The position numbers were made by a program, and so were the translations under genes. Of a stretch of DNA of 15,954 nucleotides, positions 6,520 through 15,122 are shown piece after piece; the stretch's first letter is position 1; every line of letters begins with the position of its first letter. The stretch is from Lachnospiraceae bacterium (GTDB lineage Bacteria > Bacillota > Clostridia > Lachnospirales > Lachnospiraceae). Below the pieces are notes generated by a model, which saw only the letters and a list, made by a program, of their open reading frames with translations, did not search any database and had not been told where the DNA came from. The DNA lies in assembly GCA_019420465.1 (NCBI GenBank), contig JAHZHB010000116.1, positions 1 to 15,954 of the forward strand, written 5' to 3'.

Positions 6520-6524
6520 CATTT

Positions 6525-6556
6525 TATATACAGCCATTCTGCTGTATATACAGCAG
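6525..6556 (+). repeat. Palindrome and overlapping hairpin in the Crp/Fnr gene leader
   Basis: CTGCTGTATATACAGCAG (6539-6556) is a perfect 18-bp palindrome. TATATACAGC occurs twice (6525-6534 and 6545-6554), so 6525-6534 can also pair with 6541-6550 as a 10-bp hairpin with a 6-nt loop. It lies just behind the predicted transcription start and about 45 nt before the ATG, a good place for a repressor or autoregulatory site. Confidence 0.6.
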
Positions 6557-6599
6557 CGGATCTTTCTATTGAAACATTTAACATTCGGAGACTGACCAC

Positions 6600-7265
6600 A
6601 TGGATACAAAACTTTCCCTTTTTACAGACATTCTTCCCGAAGAGCGGGAACGTATGCGCATCTGCTTTGATATGCAGACAGCGGTCTTCGCACCGGGCGA
6701 AATCCTGATGACCTATGCGCATCAGATGAAAAAAGTCGGACTGATTGAAAACGGCCGCGCTTTTTTATGCTGCCTTGATCCGGAGGGAAATGAATATATT
6801 CTGGAAGAGCTGCATAAAGACAGTGTGTTTGGAGAACCCTTTCTTTTACCCGATGATACCCTGCAATACTATGTAAAGGCCAAAAGCACAACACAGGTCA
6901 CCTTCATTGACTATTTTCACATCATTAAACGCTGTCCCAATTCCTGCCACCACCACAGCCAGCTTGTCAGTAACCTGTTACAGATGATTGCCTTAAAATC
7001 CAGCCAGCAAAGCAGCCGGATCTATGTACTGTCCCGCTCTACGATCCAGAAAAAACTGCTGGCCTACCTCTCCGGTCTTGCAGCATCACAGCATACACAG
7101 TCCGTAACGCTTCCCATGTCCTACACAGACCTTGCCCAATACCTGGGCACAGACCGCAGTGCACTGATGCGGGAGATCAAACATCTGTGCGATCAGGGAT
7201 TTCTGCAAAAAGAAGGGCGCTGCATCACACTGATATCAATCCCCAGTGTAACCCAACACCCCTGA
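6600..7265 (+). CDS. Crp/Fnr-family transcriptional regulator
   Basis: A 221-residue regulator. Residues about 10-115 form the cNMP-binding-like beta-roll (APGEILMTYA, IENGRAFLC, DSVFGEPFLL), followed by a long dimer helix (about 120-160). A winged helix-turn-helix comes at about 170-212 with MSYTDLAQYLGTDRSALMRE as the helix-turn-helix. The arginine and glutamate of cAMP-binding Crp (RxE-type phosphate pocket) are not evident, so the effector is unlikely to be cAMP. CPNSCHHH (112-119) offers Cys and His ligands that could bind metal, heme or Fe-S, although I recall a similar Cys segment in other clostridial relatives. The ATG has CGGAG about 11 nt upstream. It is divergent from the flavodiiron gene with an operator between, so it likely controls that gene and itself. 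Confidence 0.9.
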   Translation: MDTKLSLFTDILPEERERMRICFDMQTAVFAPGEILMTYAHQMKKVGLIENGRAFLCCLDPEGNEYILEELHKDSVFGEPFLLPDDTLQYYVKAKSTTQVTFIDYFHIIKRCPNSCHHHSQLVSNLLQMIALKSSQQSSRIYVLSRSTIQKKLLAYLSGLAASQHTQSVTLPMSYTDLAQYLGTDRSALMREIKHLCDQGFLQKEGRCITLISIPSVTQHP

Positions 7266-7327
7266 TATTTTTTAATACCGGCAGAGGCAGTGCCCCTGTC
7301 TTCACCAAATATTCTGCTTTTTACCAT

Positions 7328-7819
7328 TTATAAAGTATGATAATACGGACAGATATCCTCATAATGCCCGTCCTTCATCCTAAACCCTTTCGGAATCACC
7401 CCCAGCTGTACAAACCCCAGCCGCTCATACAAATGTCTTGCATGCACATTGCAGGCTACAACCGCATTAAACTGCAATACCCTAAACCCATGCACCTTTC
7501 CCTGCACCAGACAGTCACTGACCAGCTTCTCCCCGATATGTAATCCCCGGCTCTCACGGTCAACCGCATAGCTCGCATTACAGATATGGCCACACCGACC
7601 TACATTATTCGGATGCAGGATATACAGCCCATACACCTTATGTGTATCCTCATCCTCCGCCACAGCCGTATACGTCTGCCGCGAGAAAAATTCACGTCCA
7701 GATACATCCGTCAGACATTCCTCCTGTGGAAACGCCACGCCATCCTCCACCACCTGATTCCATATCCGGATCAGATCCGGCAGATCCTTTTTTTCATACT
7801 CTCTCACGACAATCTTCAT
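7328..7819 (-). CDS. GNAT-family N-acetyltransferase
   Basis: A 163-residue protein of the Gcn5-related acetyltransferase family, which moves an acetyl group from acetyl-CoA to an amine. The N-terminal VREYEKKDLPDLIRIWNQVV is the usual first strand and helix. SYAVDRESRGLHIGEKLV (83-100) is the acetyl-CoA pyrophosphate-binding motif A, with R91-G-L-H-I-G96. NVHARHLYERLGF near 134-146 is the typical motif B end. The substrate cannot be told. I chose the ATG at 7819 because AGGAGG (7833-7828) lies 8 nt before it; the frame stays open upstream to 7861 without such a site. It is convergent with the Crp/Fnr gene (62-nt gap) and lies behind the giant inverted repeat, so it probably has its own promoter. 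Confidence 0.88.
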   Translation of the reverse strand: MKIVVREYEKKDLPDLIRIWNQVVEDGVAFPQEECLTDVSGREFFSRQTYTAVAEDEDTHKVYGLYILHPNNVGRCGHICNASYAVDRESRGLHIGEKLVSDCLVQGKVHGFRVLQFNAVVACNVHARHLYERLGFVQLGVIPKGFRMKDGHYEDICPYYHTL

Positions 7820-7906
7820 AATAAGCGCCTCCTCTGGTATATCTACGCTAAACAATATCACCTTTTATACCCTTCGACAATAACCATCTTTCCATCCTCT
7901 AAGTCA

Positions 7907-8182
7907 GGATGCCCGCCGACAGGCTCTCCATGTTCCCTGTTCCCGGGAGATTCCCTAAAGCAAGGGTCTGCTGGTACTTGGTGCGCGGCTAAGCCATATA
8001 CAGGAACAGCTGCTGCTCACCAAAGCAGCAGCTGAAGTCGCCCTGAGCTGTGTTTTCATCAGAAAACACAGCGAATGCGACTGATTTCCTGTATATGGCT
8101 CAGCTGCACACCTAGCACCAGCCACCCGGCGTCGGGAATCTCCCGGGAACAGGGAACATGGAAAGCCTGCTGGCGGGCATCC
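7907..8182 (-). repeat. 276-nt giant inverted repeat with two inner hairpins behind jetC
   Basis: The outer arms 7907-7955 and 8134-8182 match at 46 of 49 positions. After internal loops (7956-7969 and 8123-8133), inner arms 7970-8006 and 8086-8122 match at 32 of 37. The top holds two further hairpins: 8007-8017/8024-8034 (11 bp, loop CACCAA) and 8036-8041/8077-8082 enclosing 8047-8056/8063-8072 (10 bp). The whole folds as a long stem with a three-way junction. It begins 13 nt behind the jetC stop, so jetC mRNA would end in it. It could be a terminator, an mRNA-protecting structure, a structured non-coding RNA or a palindromic miniature mobile element. No target-site duplication or coding capacity is visible. 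Strand is given for the jetC transcript. Confidence 0.9.
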
Positions 8183-8195
8183 GTCCCCTTTCTAT

Positions 8196-11100
8196 TTATT
8201 CACCTTCCAGCATTTCAAGATACTCACCTTTATCAATATGCATCAGCGAAATCTGGTTGTTGACCCGCCTGAAGCCATATACACAGTCCACATTCCGAAT
8301 CAGGGACTGCAGTCTCTCGTCCGGCACGCAGACGATCAGCTGCAGATCCATCTTCCGCGCATACTGCAGACAGACCGCACTTCTCTCCTGATCCATTTTG
8401 GAAAAGGCCTCATCCAGGAGCACCAGCCGGATCTTACTGTCTCTGGCACTCTGCGGCATATACAGCATCGCGAAACCCGCAAGCAGTGCCACATATTTCG
8501 GATTCTGTCCCTCACCGCCGGAATCACGTCCGGCCATATCATCCACAAAATTCTCACGGATCACATGACCTTTATCGTCTGTCACCACTTCATACATTCT
8601 GAAGGACAGATAATTGCGGTAATCTGCATACTGCTCCATCTCTTTTCGCTTCTTTGCCCGAAGCTGCGCATCCTGCTCACGCGGTGGCATAAATTTCTCT
8701 GTTAAGAGCTGAATCTTCTGTTCATATTTCCGGTAAAAACTGTCCTCGCCAAAGCTCATCTGACCGTCGTAGCCGTCATTGTCCAGATTTTTGCTGTCCA
8801 GCTGATCATCCATCAGCATATCATAGAACTGTCGGTTTTCGTTGTCGGCCGGTTCGATCTTGATCTGATACGTACTGTCGGAAAAATTGGTTTCTTTCAG
8901 CAATCTGTTGATATCTCTTGCATGGCGCTTTGCGGCCTTGATATCTCCATGGATCGTTGCGATCACATTGTCACGGAGACTGCGGTAGATAAATTCGCAC
9001 TGTTTTTCAAATTCCGCTTCATAGGCCGGTTCATAATCATTCTCATATTCAGCCAGCATTTTTTCATATGGTTCGTTTGTTTTTTCCGCACCGTTAAATT
9101 TGCCGGAAGGATAGGCAGACAGATACGCATTTCTTGCCGCACGCAGTTCTTCTGCCTTTGCCTGCTCCTGATCCTCCAGGGCACTTAGTTTTTTATTCAG
9201 CTGTGCTTTGATGGCATTTCCGGAACGCTTTTTCAGTTCGTTCCAGACTTCCTGCTCGATCTGTTCATTCGGAACATATCCTTCCAGCTGCTGTTTCAGC
9301 TGTTCCTTTCTGAACTTATTCTCACCGCTAAGTTTGTCCTGGCTGCCTTTTTTATCTATAAATTCGCTCTGTGTCCTGTCAAGAGCTTTCCGGAGCTCTT
9401 TCATTTGTTCGTCTAACGTATACTCTCTTTCTTCAAGCGCTTTATACTGGCCATCACGCAGCTTCTGTATCGTTTCTTCCAGCTGTTTCTTCTTTTTATT
9501 GGTTTTGCGAAGCTCCTTACCTGCACCGGCCAGTCTCACATAATATGCCGGATCACCTTTCAGGCATTCAAAATCACGCTGGAGCTTCAGTCCTTCTGCC
9601 AGCTTTGTCAGTTCGGTATGCTCTTCTTTCAGCTCCTGTACGTTTTCTTCATATTCTGCCAGACGGGCTTTGGAAACCTTACGCCCTATACAGGCATTTC
9701 TGGTGTAATCTTTTTTTCGCAGATGTCCAAACATGAAATTGCTGTAGGAATAGCAGTCCGGTGTCACGCCATCTCTTACCTGTTCCAGTTCATCTACCGA
9801 ATGGCATTTGATGATCCGTCCCAGATAACGTCTCAGACAGGCATCCACATACGCTTCCTCTGTTTCTACAGCTTCGTAAACTGACCCCTCCATCACTTTG
9901 GGCTGGCTGTCCATCATGGCTTTTGTATTGATCAGATCGACCTGTTCAAACTGCTTCATATCCCGAAAGATCACAGCAGCTTCATGCGCATACTGTGGTT
10001 CTGTCAGAAGGGCAAGCTTCGTGCGCCCCATCCGTCCTTCTATGGCATCTTTCCATTCCTCGTCCCGCACATCAAACAGATCCGCCAGAATCTGCACTCT
10101 GACAGGATGACCGTAACGGTCTTTTAATGCCTCTGCAAGAGCCGCACGGGCCTGACGCAACGTATCGCTGTAGGATTTACGATTATTCTTTATATCATCG
10201 ACCAGTTTTTTCAGCTCGCGAAGTTCAGAGCCAACTTTTCGTAACTGTTCTGCCGTTGTATCCAGTTCCTGCTCGATTTCCTGCTTGTCACGTTCCAGCT
10301 GCATATGCAGCTTCTGACAGAGTTCCTCTGTCACGCTGCCTTCCTGCAGTTCTTCGATCAGATTCAACGCTGCATTGCTGACATAATCCGTAACGATCTC
10401 GTCTTCTTCCCATACCTTCAGCTGTGTACAGATTTTCTCCCATTGTCTGGCATCCGCGGACAGCAGACTACACGTTTTTGTCATTTCTTCCAGCTGCTGC
10501 TGTTTGCTGCCAAGATCGCTGGCTTTCAGATCGGCCCTGACACTAATCAGCTCTGCTTCCGTCTTTTCACGTTCCGTTTTCAGCCTGTCTTCTTCTGCTT
10601 TCAGCCTCTGTTTCTGTTCTTCCAGCTGACGACAGGTTTCCTCTGCTGCCTGTATCCTGGATCGAAGATCTTCGATCTCGATACAGCGGATCACCGTCTC
10701 CGTATGGATGCTGTCTGTCTGTACCTTTACAAGTTCCTGTCCGGAAACCTGAATCACCTTTAACAGTTCGATACGCTTTCGCAGATCCTCGATTTTTTCT
10801 TTGATCTGCCGATACGCATCCAGCTGTTCACTGATAGAACCGATCGTATCCGCTTCGCTTTTCGGAAACATATAGTCACGGATAAACTGTCCCGTACCAT
10901 TTGTCATCTTTAACGCGATCGCACTTTTTTCCATCGTCATAAAACGATGAGGATCGATATAGCCAAGGATCACCTCGTATAACGTTGTCAGATATAACTC
11001 TTTTGAAGAATATATCCGGTTTATATCTCCACGCTGCCCTGGCTGTGGCTGTCTGGCTCTGTTTTCTGTCAGTGTGCGGATATCTGAAAGATCATAACAG

Positions 11101-11546
11101 TAACCGCCCTCTCTGACATAGCCATCCTCCGGCATTTTTCCACTGTGGCTGAAAAAGCAGGCTTTTCGTATATCCGCATCTGTCTTTCGTACTTCAAAGG
11201 CCACACCCACGCAACTGTAAATCTTCGTACTCTTGTCCTCGATCTCCAGAGCCAGTACAGAGGCAAAATCTGTATCTGCACGATTGGCTGTACCATCCTT
11301 TTGCTCCCCACGGAGATAACTCAGCACACTTCTTCTGTTTTTCGCATCATCTGCCGCTTTATTCAGAAAGACAGAGGAAAAACTTCCGTACAGGACTACC
11401 TGCATGGCATCCATAACGGTTGATTTTCCGGACCCGCTTTTTCCACTGAAAAGATTGACATATTCATTAAATTCCAGAACGGTGTGCCGGATACCGCCCC
11501 AGTTATTCAGACACATCCTTGTGATGATCTTCTTTGTACTGCTCAC
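8196..11546 (-). CDS. jetC: Wadjet JetC, SMC/MukB-like ATPase
   Basis: A 1116-residue SMC-type ATPase, the motor of the JetABCD (MksBEFG-type) complex, which extrudes DNA loops and recognises small circular plasmids. The N-terminal head has Walker A GKSGSGKST (35-43). The C-terminal head has the ABC signature DSGGEGQ (from about 1008), Walker B IRLVLLDEAF (Asp1045, catalytic Glu1046) and D-loop SKMD. Between them lie two long coiled-coil arms rich in Lys, Glu and Gln (about 235-460 and 640-800) around a hinge near 480-620. The start is GTG at 11546, overlapping the jetB stop by 4 nt (GTGA) with AAGGAG 7 nt upstream, so translation is coupled. All ATPase motifs are intact, so the motor looks functional. 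No jetD follows. Confidence 0.93.
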   Translation of the reverse strand: MSSTKKIITRMCLNNWGGIRHTVLEFNEYVNLFSGKSGSGKSTVMDAMQVVLYGSFSSVFLNKAADDAKNRRSVLSYLRGEQKDGTANRADTDFASVLALEIEDKSTKIYSCVGVAFEVRKTDADIRKACFFSHSGKMPEDGYVREGGYCYDLSDIRTLTENRARQPQPGQRGDINRIYSSKELYLTTLYEVILGYIDPHRFMTMEKSAIALKMTNGTGQFIRDYMFPKSEADTIGSISEQLDAYRQIKEKIEDLRKRIELLKVIQVSGQELVKVQTDSIHTETVIRCIEIEDLRSRIQAAEETCRQLEEQKQRLKAEEDRLKTEREKTEAELISVRADLKASDLGSKQQQLEEMTKTCSLLSADARQWEKICTQLKVWEEDEIVTDYVSNAALNLIEELQEGSVTEELCQKLHMQLERDKQEIEQELDTTAEQLRKVGSELRELKKLVDDIKNNRKSYSDTLRQARAALAEALKDRYGHPVRVQILADLFDVRDEEWKDAIEGRMGRTKLALLTEPQYAHEAAVIFRDMKQFEQVDLINTKAMMDSQPKVMEGSVYEAVETEEAYVDACLRRYLGRIIKCHSVDELEQVRDGVTPDCYSYSNFMFGHLRKKDYTRNACIGRKVSKARLAEYEENVQELKEEHTELTKLAEGLKLQRDFECLKGDPAYYVRLAGAGKELRKTNKKKKQLEETIQKLRDGQYKALEEREYTLDEQMKELRKALDRTQSEFIDKKGSQDKLSGENKFRKEQLKQQLEGYVPNEQIEQEVWNELKKRSGNAIKAQLNKKLSALEDQEQAKAEELRAARNAYLSAYPSGKFNGAEKTNEPYEKMLAEYENDYEPAYEAEFEKQCEFIYRSLRDNVIATIHGDIKAAKRHARDINRLLKETNFSDSTYQIKIEPADNENRQFYDMLMDDQLDSKNLDNDGYDGQMSFGEDSFYRKYEQKIQLLTEKFMPPREQDAQLRAKKRKEMEQYADYRNYLSFRMYEVVTDDKGHVIRENFVDDMAGRDSGGEGQNPKYVALLAGFAMLYMPQSARDSKIRLVLLDEAFSKMDQERSAVCLQYARKMDLQLIVCVPDERLQSLIRNVDCVYGFRRVNNQISLMHIDKGEYLEMLEGE

Positions 11547-12178
11547 GAAAGTTCTCCTTCTTCTGCATTTTCTGTACTGCCCATGGTATCTGCTTCATCA
11601 CGGTATCTTTCTACCATGGCATGAATGTCCATCGCTGAACAGAAAATATTGATCGTACTGTACATATACAACGGTGTCTGATCTTCCACATTGCCGATTG
11701 CACCGGGAATCTCCAGGATCTGATGTGTTTTGAACAGACTTAACACCTCGTACCATTCCTGATCCGTCAGTTTACGGGACAGAAGGTTTGTATCTTTACC
11801 ATACATACGGATCTCGGCCAGATTCGTTGTTGTCGCCTGCAGCCCTTCGCCCATGATCTTATCCCTGTAGATCAGCTTAAGCAAAAGCAGTATTCTCGTC
11901 TGCAGAAGGGATAATTTTTCTACCAGGATGCCGTCTCCTGTGATACGGAACAGATGCTCCTGCGGATCATGCAAAAGCTCACATCCCATAACCTCCAGAT
12001 ATTCGCTGATAAACTCTCTGTGTCGCATACAAACCTGATATCTGGGATTATCCCGCTGGATCAGCGTCACCGGATCATATTTTACCTGCAGGATACATGT
12101 CTGTTTAAACAGATCCTGTATTGCTTTTCTGATGTTTTCCACCTCATTTGGCGGAAGATTTTCCATATATGAAAACAT
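11543..12178 (-). CDS. jetB: Wadjet JetB, MukE-like KITE subunit (DUF4194)
   Basis: A 211-residue protein whose size, position and sequence style fit JetB, the winged-helix KITE dimer (MukE/MksE counterpart) that binds the kleisin JetA and helps close the SMC ring. The segment LSLLQTRILLLLKLIYRDKI (about 101-120) followed by TTNLAEIRMYG and RKLTDQEWYEVLSLFKTHQIL resembles the winged-helix parts of DUF4194 proteins. It has no catalytic motif, as expected. The ATG has AGGAGG 5 nt upstream. It follows jetA after 68 nt and overlaps jetC by 4 nt. Identity rests on gene order as well as sequence. Confidence 0.88.
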   Translation of the reverse strand: MFSYMENLPPNEVENIRKAIQDLFKQTCILQVKYDPVTLIQRDNPRYQVCMRHREFISEYLEVMGCELLHDPQEHLFRITGDGILVEKLSLLQTRILLLLKLIYRDKIMGEGLQATTTNLAEIRMYGKDTNLLSRKLTDQEWYEVLSLFKTHQILEIPGAIGNVEDQTPLYMYSTINIFCSAMDIHAMVERYRDEADTMGSTENAEEGELS

Positions 12179-12209
12179 CGTATCCTCCTGTATTGTCCTG
12201 TCTTTTCCA

Positions 12210-12239
12210 CAGTCTGTCCGCTGTCTGCAAAACAGACTG
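12210..12239 (-). other. Hairpin in the jetA-jetB gap
   Basis: CAGTCTG (12210-12216) pairs with CAGACTG (12233-12239), 7 bp with a 16-nt loop; an alternative pairing uses GTCTG with CAGAC inside it. It has no T-tract, so it is more likely a processing or translation-tuning structure within the operon mRNA than a terminator. Confidence 0.35.
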
Positions 12240-12246
12240 CTTTATA

Positions 12247-13686
12247 TTACCTCTTCTGTTTTCCTTTTTCCGGAATACGCAGACTGGAATACGTAAAACC
12301 TCTGTCGTCCTGGATTTCTCCCTCTATATATACTGTGTCTTCGTCCTGATGTTCTTTTGTTTCTTCCTGCCATAAAAACATCAGTTTTTCCAGATCTTCC
12401 ACGGACTGTACCGTGTCTGTCGTTGTTACGAAAACACCATCCATCGTATTTTTCTCCCTGAACTGCCGCAGCTCTTTTCCGGTATACAACGGTCGCGGTA
12501 CAAAATCTGTCAGATCATTTTCCACACGTTCTGACTCATCCATAGCCACAGGTGCAAACTGCGCCGCCTGCCGGTCTCTGCGCGCGGACAGACTGGACTC
12601 TGTCAGATTTTTGTAAGATGTACTCATCCTGATCTTCTGACGCAGCTCAGAAAGGATGTCCTCCCTTTTTTCACTTCTGTCCAGCAGATTGATCAGCGTT
12701 ACCAGATCATCTCCATCCCTTGTACCTTCCTGCAGGATATAATGGATCCTGGCCAGTGCACGTCTGGCAAACACAGTTTTCTGTTCGATCAGGACGTTGT
12801 ACTTTCTTTCGATCTGGTCGAATTCCCGTTCTACAAGATATACAAGCTGGATCGCTTCCTCGCATCTTTCCATACTTCGTCTGGTACGTTTTGCTTCCAG
12901 CGTATCCGGCTCTGTATCTTCCAGCTGATTTTGCAGTTCTTCTTTTTTCAGTTCACTGGTATGCAGAATCTGGCTTACCAGCTCCTTTACAGCCTCTTTG
13001 TACCGGTAAAAACTGTCTGTGGTCGTCAGAATCGCGTATTTTCTGCTGTCACTGTTATTCAGCTCCTCTACCAGAACCTGCTGAACTCCGATAAAATTTT
13101 TCTGAGCGGAAAGCTCATCAAAATATGCACGCATACTGTCCTGCATATTGGAGAGCAGCTGACTTAACGAGCGTGATGTCTGCAGTGCCGACCGCAGGAT
13201 ATCATTATTCTGTTCGGTATCTCTTGCATACGTAAACAACGCGCTGTACACCGACAGCATGCTTTCTCTTTCCTGACTGTCATCGTCTTTCTGCAATTTC
13301 TTGAATACCTCGGCAAACAGCTGACTGTATTCCGGAAAAGAAATGACATCTGTATTCAGGCGTTCATCGTATTCGCTCCTGATCCAGCCCCACTGTAAAA
13401 GGTGTGTATACACAGTGGCCGCAACAAAAGGCCGCTTTGTCTCTTCTGCCTGTCCCCTGTCATCTGCTTTTTCCGGCTCGTCGTCCTCCTCCTGATCCCA
13501 GGAGAGATCAGCTGCTTTCATCGTATCATCCATGATCACACAGCATTCCTCTTTTGTCAGGCCAAATGCCGTACTCATTTTATTGTTGTTTTCGTATAAT
13601 GCAGTGACCAGCTGCATATATACCTCCCGGTTCTTTGTACGGAATAATTTGTAAAATTCCCGGGGGATTTTCTGCTTTAATTGCAT
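12247..13686 (-). CDS. jetA: Wadjet JetA, MukF-like kleisin (DUF5716-type)
   Basis: A 479-residue protein matching the JetA kleisin role, which bridges the JetC heads and recruits JetB. The N-terminus (KIPREFYKLFRTKNREVYMQLVTALYE) and the following region look like the winged-helix dimer part. Residues about 60-80 are a very acidic linker (DQEEDDEPEKADDRGQAEE). The middle, about 150-320, is helical and coiled-coil-like (KEELQNQLEDTEPDTLEAKR). The C-terminus (TVQSVEDLEKLMFLWQEE) probably contacts a JetC head. The name follows what I recall of the NCBI JetA family. The ATG at 13686 lies 14 nt behind the MATE stop, and its ribosome site AAAGGATG overlaps that stop, so expression is tied to the exporter gene. 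Confidence 0.85.
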   Translation of the reverse strand: MQLKQKIPREFYKLFRTKNREVYMQLVTALYENNNKMSTAFGLTKEECCVIMDDTMKAADLSWDQEEDDEPEKADDRGQAEETKRPFVAATVYTHLLQWGWIRSEYDERLNTDVISFPEYSQLFAEVFKKLQKDDDSQERESMLSVYSALFTYARDTEQNNDILRSALQTSRSLSQLLSNMQDSMRAYFDELSAQKNFIGVQQVLVEELNNSDSRKYAILTTTDSFYRYKEAVKELVSQILHTSELKKEELQNQLEDTEPDTLEAKRTRRSMERCEEAIQLVYLVEREFDQIERKYNVLIEQKTVFARRALARIHYILQEGTRDGDDLVTLINLLDRSEKREDILSELRQKIRMSTSYKNLTESSLSARRDRQAAQFAPVAMDESERVENDLTDFVPRPLYTGKELRQFREKNTMDGVFVTTTDTVQSVEDLEKLMFLWQEETKEHQDEDTVYIEGEIQDDRGFTYSSLRIPEKGKQKR

Positions 13687-13700
13687 CCGTTTTCATCCTT

Positions 13701-15062
13701 TTATCCTGATTTTTTCCCGTACAGATTCCCCTGATTTCTCATGATCGCAAAGAACACAAAGGTAAACAGGATTCCCTTCGCGATCGATGTGGAGGAAACC
13801 GCCCACCAGATACCGTTCAGTCCGATCATGCCGCCAAGCACGATCGCCAGAGGAATCCTGGCACCGGTAAAACTGATACTGATCACACTGCACAGATGTG
13901 TTTTGCCAAGTCCGGACAGCGCACCGACCGTTGTCAGTTCCACACACATAAACGCTTCGCTCAAGCCCACAATGATCAGATACTCTGCTGCGATCGCAAT
14001 GGCTTCTGGTTCGTGGAAAAATACACCGGCGATCGCTTCCGGGAAAAAGACAAAGGCTGCTGTGATCAGAAGTCCCCATGCGCCAACACAGGCCACGGCT
14101 GCCTTATATCCTTTTTTGATACGCTCCTTCTGTCCGGCACCAAAATTCTGTCCCACAAACGCATTCAGGGCGGCTGCGAATCCATCCGCTGTATTCCAGG
14201 AGATCGACTCGATCTGTCCGCCCACGCGCTGCGTTGCCACAGCCTCCGGACCGTATCCGGAGATCATTCTTGTCAGTACCATCGAGATCGCGCAGTATGC
14301 CATACCCTGCAGGGCACTCGGAATACCGATCCGGCAGATTCCCCGGGCAGATGTACCGCGGATTTTCTCAAACAGCCGGATATACTGCAATGCATGCTCC
14401 TGCTTTTTTACAAAGATTCCTGCCACCAGCACCAGCATAACGATCGCCTGTGCCGTCACCGTTGCGATCGCCGCACCGGTAACACCAAGCTTCGGGCAGA
14501 ATCCCACGCCAAGGATCAGCAGCGGATCCAGGATCATATTGACCACAAGACCGATCAGATTGGCCAGAAACGGTGTTTTGGAATCACCCTCTGCCATATA
14601 CAGCCCGGTCAGCGTCAGCGATACAAAAGAAAATACGATAAACCCGCAGGCGATCCGTGTATAGGACATCGCCGCATAGTATGCTTCCGGATCTGTCAGC
14701 TGGAAAAATCCTATGAAAGGACGCGCAAACAGCAGGATCAGAAGGGCATATGCCATACCCATGATCACAGACAGCTGCACTGCCGTCTGCGCATAGCCGT
14801 GGGCCTGTTTCTTTTCTCCCCGGCCAATACACTGGGCAACATGCACCTGTCCGCCCATACGTGCCATCGTAGCCAGTCCCTGTGACAGCCAGGTAAACAT
14901 CCCTCCGACACCTACACCGGCCACTGCCTTTGATCCCAGAAGGCCGATCCAGGCCATATCCGTAATATTATATAAGGTCCCCAGAAAAGAGGACGCCATG
15001 ATCGGAAGCGCAAGCTTCGCAAGCGTCTTAAAAATGGGGCCTTTTGTTAAATTTGTTTCCAT
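13701..15062 (-). CDS. MATE-family multidrug efflux transporter
   Basis: A 453-residue inner-membrane Na+ or H+ antiporter expected to export cationic drugs or metabolites. It has about 12 membrane segments in two bundles. The N-terminal LAKLALPIMASSFLGTLYNITDMAWIG is the typical MATE entry helix with its Asp and Thr. MARMGGQVHVAQCIGRGEK and the matching second-half GGQIESISWNTADGFAAALNAFVGQNFGAG show the internal duplication. I chose the ATG at 15062 because AGGTGA lies about 6 nt before it; a GTG at 15071 overlaps that site. It is the first gene of the MATE-jetA-jetB-jetC operon. Substrate is unknown. The palindrome upstream suggests a local repressor, possibly ligand-responsive. Confidence 0.93.
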   Translation of the reverse strand: METNLTKGPIFKTLAKLALPIMASSFLGTLYNITDMAWIGLLGSKAVAGVGVGGMFTWLSQGLATMARMGGQVHVAQCIGRGEKKQAHGYAQTAVQLSVIMGMAYALLILLFARPFIGFFQLTDPEAYYAAMSYTRIACGFIVFSFVSLTLTGLYMAEGDSKTPFLANLIGLVVNMILDPLLILGVGFCPKLGVTGAAIATVTAQAIVMLVLVAGIFVKKQEHALQYIRLFEKIRGTSARGICRIGIPSALQGMAYCAISMVLTRMISGYGPEAVATQRVGGQIESISWNTADGFAAALNAFVGQNFGAGQKERIKKGYKAAVACVGAWGLLITAAFVFFPEAIAGVFFHEPEAIAIAAEYLIIVGLSEAFMCVELTTVGALSGLGKTHLCSVISISFTGARIPLAIVLGGMIGLNGIWWAVSSTSIAKGILFTFVFFAIMRNQGNLYGKKSG

Positions 15063-15122
15063 ATTTTTCACCTGAAAGTTATATAGTATGAAGGGATGGT
15101 CCCCTTATTTACCATTATCAGC

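Noticed and set aside
7282..7298. Small hairpin between the convergent Crp/Fnr and GNAT genes.
   Set aside because: Only two 3-bp helices around a mismatch and no T-tract on either side; not convincing as a terminator.
7907..8182. Giant inverted repeat as a retron RNA, CRISPR array or integrase site.
   Set aside because: No reverse transcriptase, no repeated spacer units, no integrase gene and no flanking duplication are present in the window.
13741..14885. Long plus-strand open frames opposite the MATE gene (over 300 codons).
   Set aside because: They lie fully antisense to a clear MATE gene, have odd His/Cys/Arg-rich composition, and match no family; they reflect codon bias of the real gene.
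15063..15071. Upstream GTG start for the MATE gene.
   Set aside because: It overlaps the AGGTGA ribosome site that serves the ATG at 15062.
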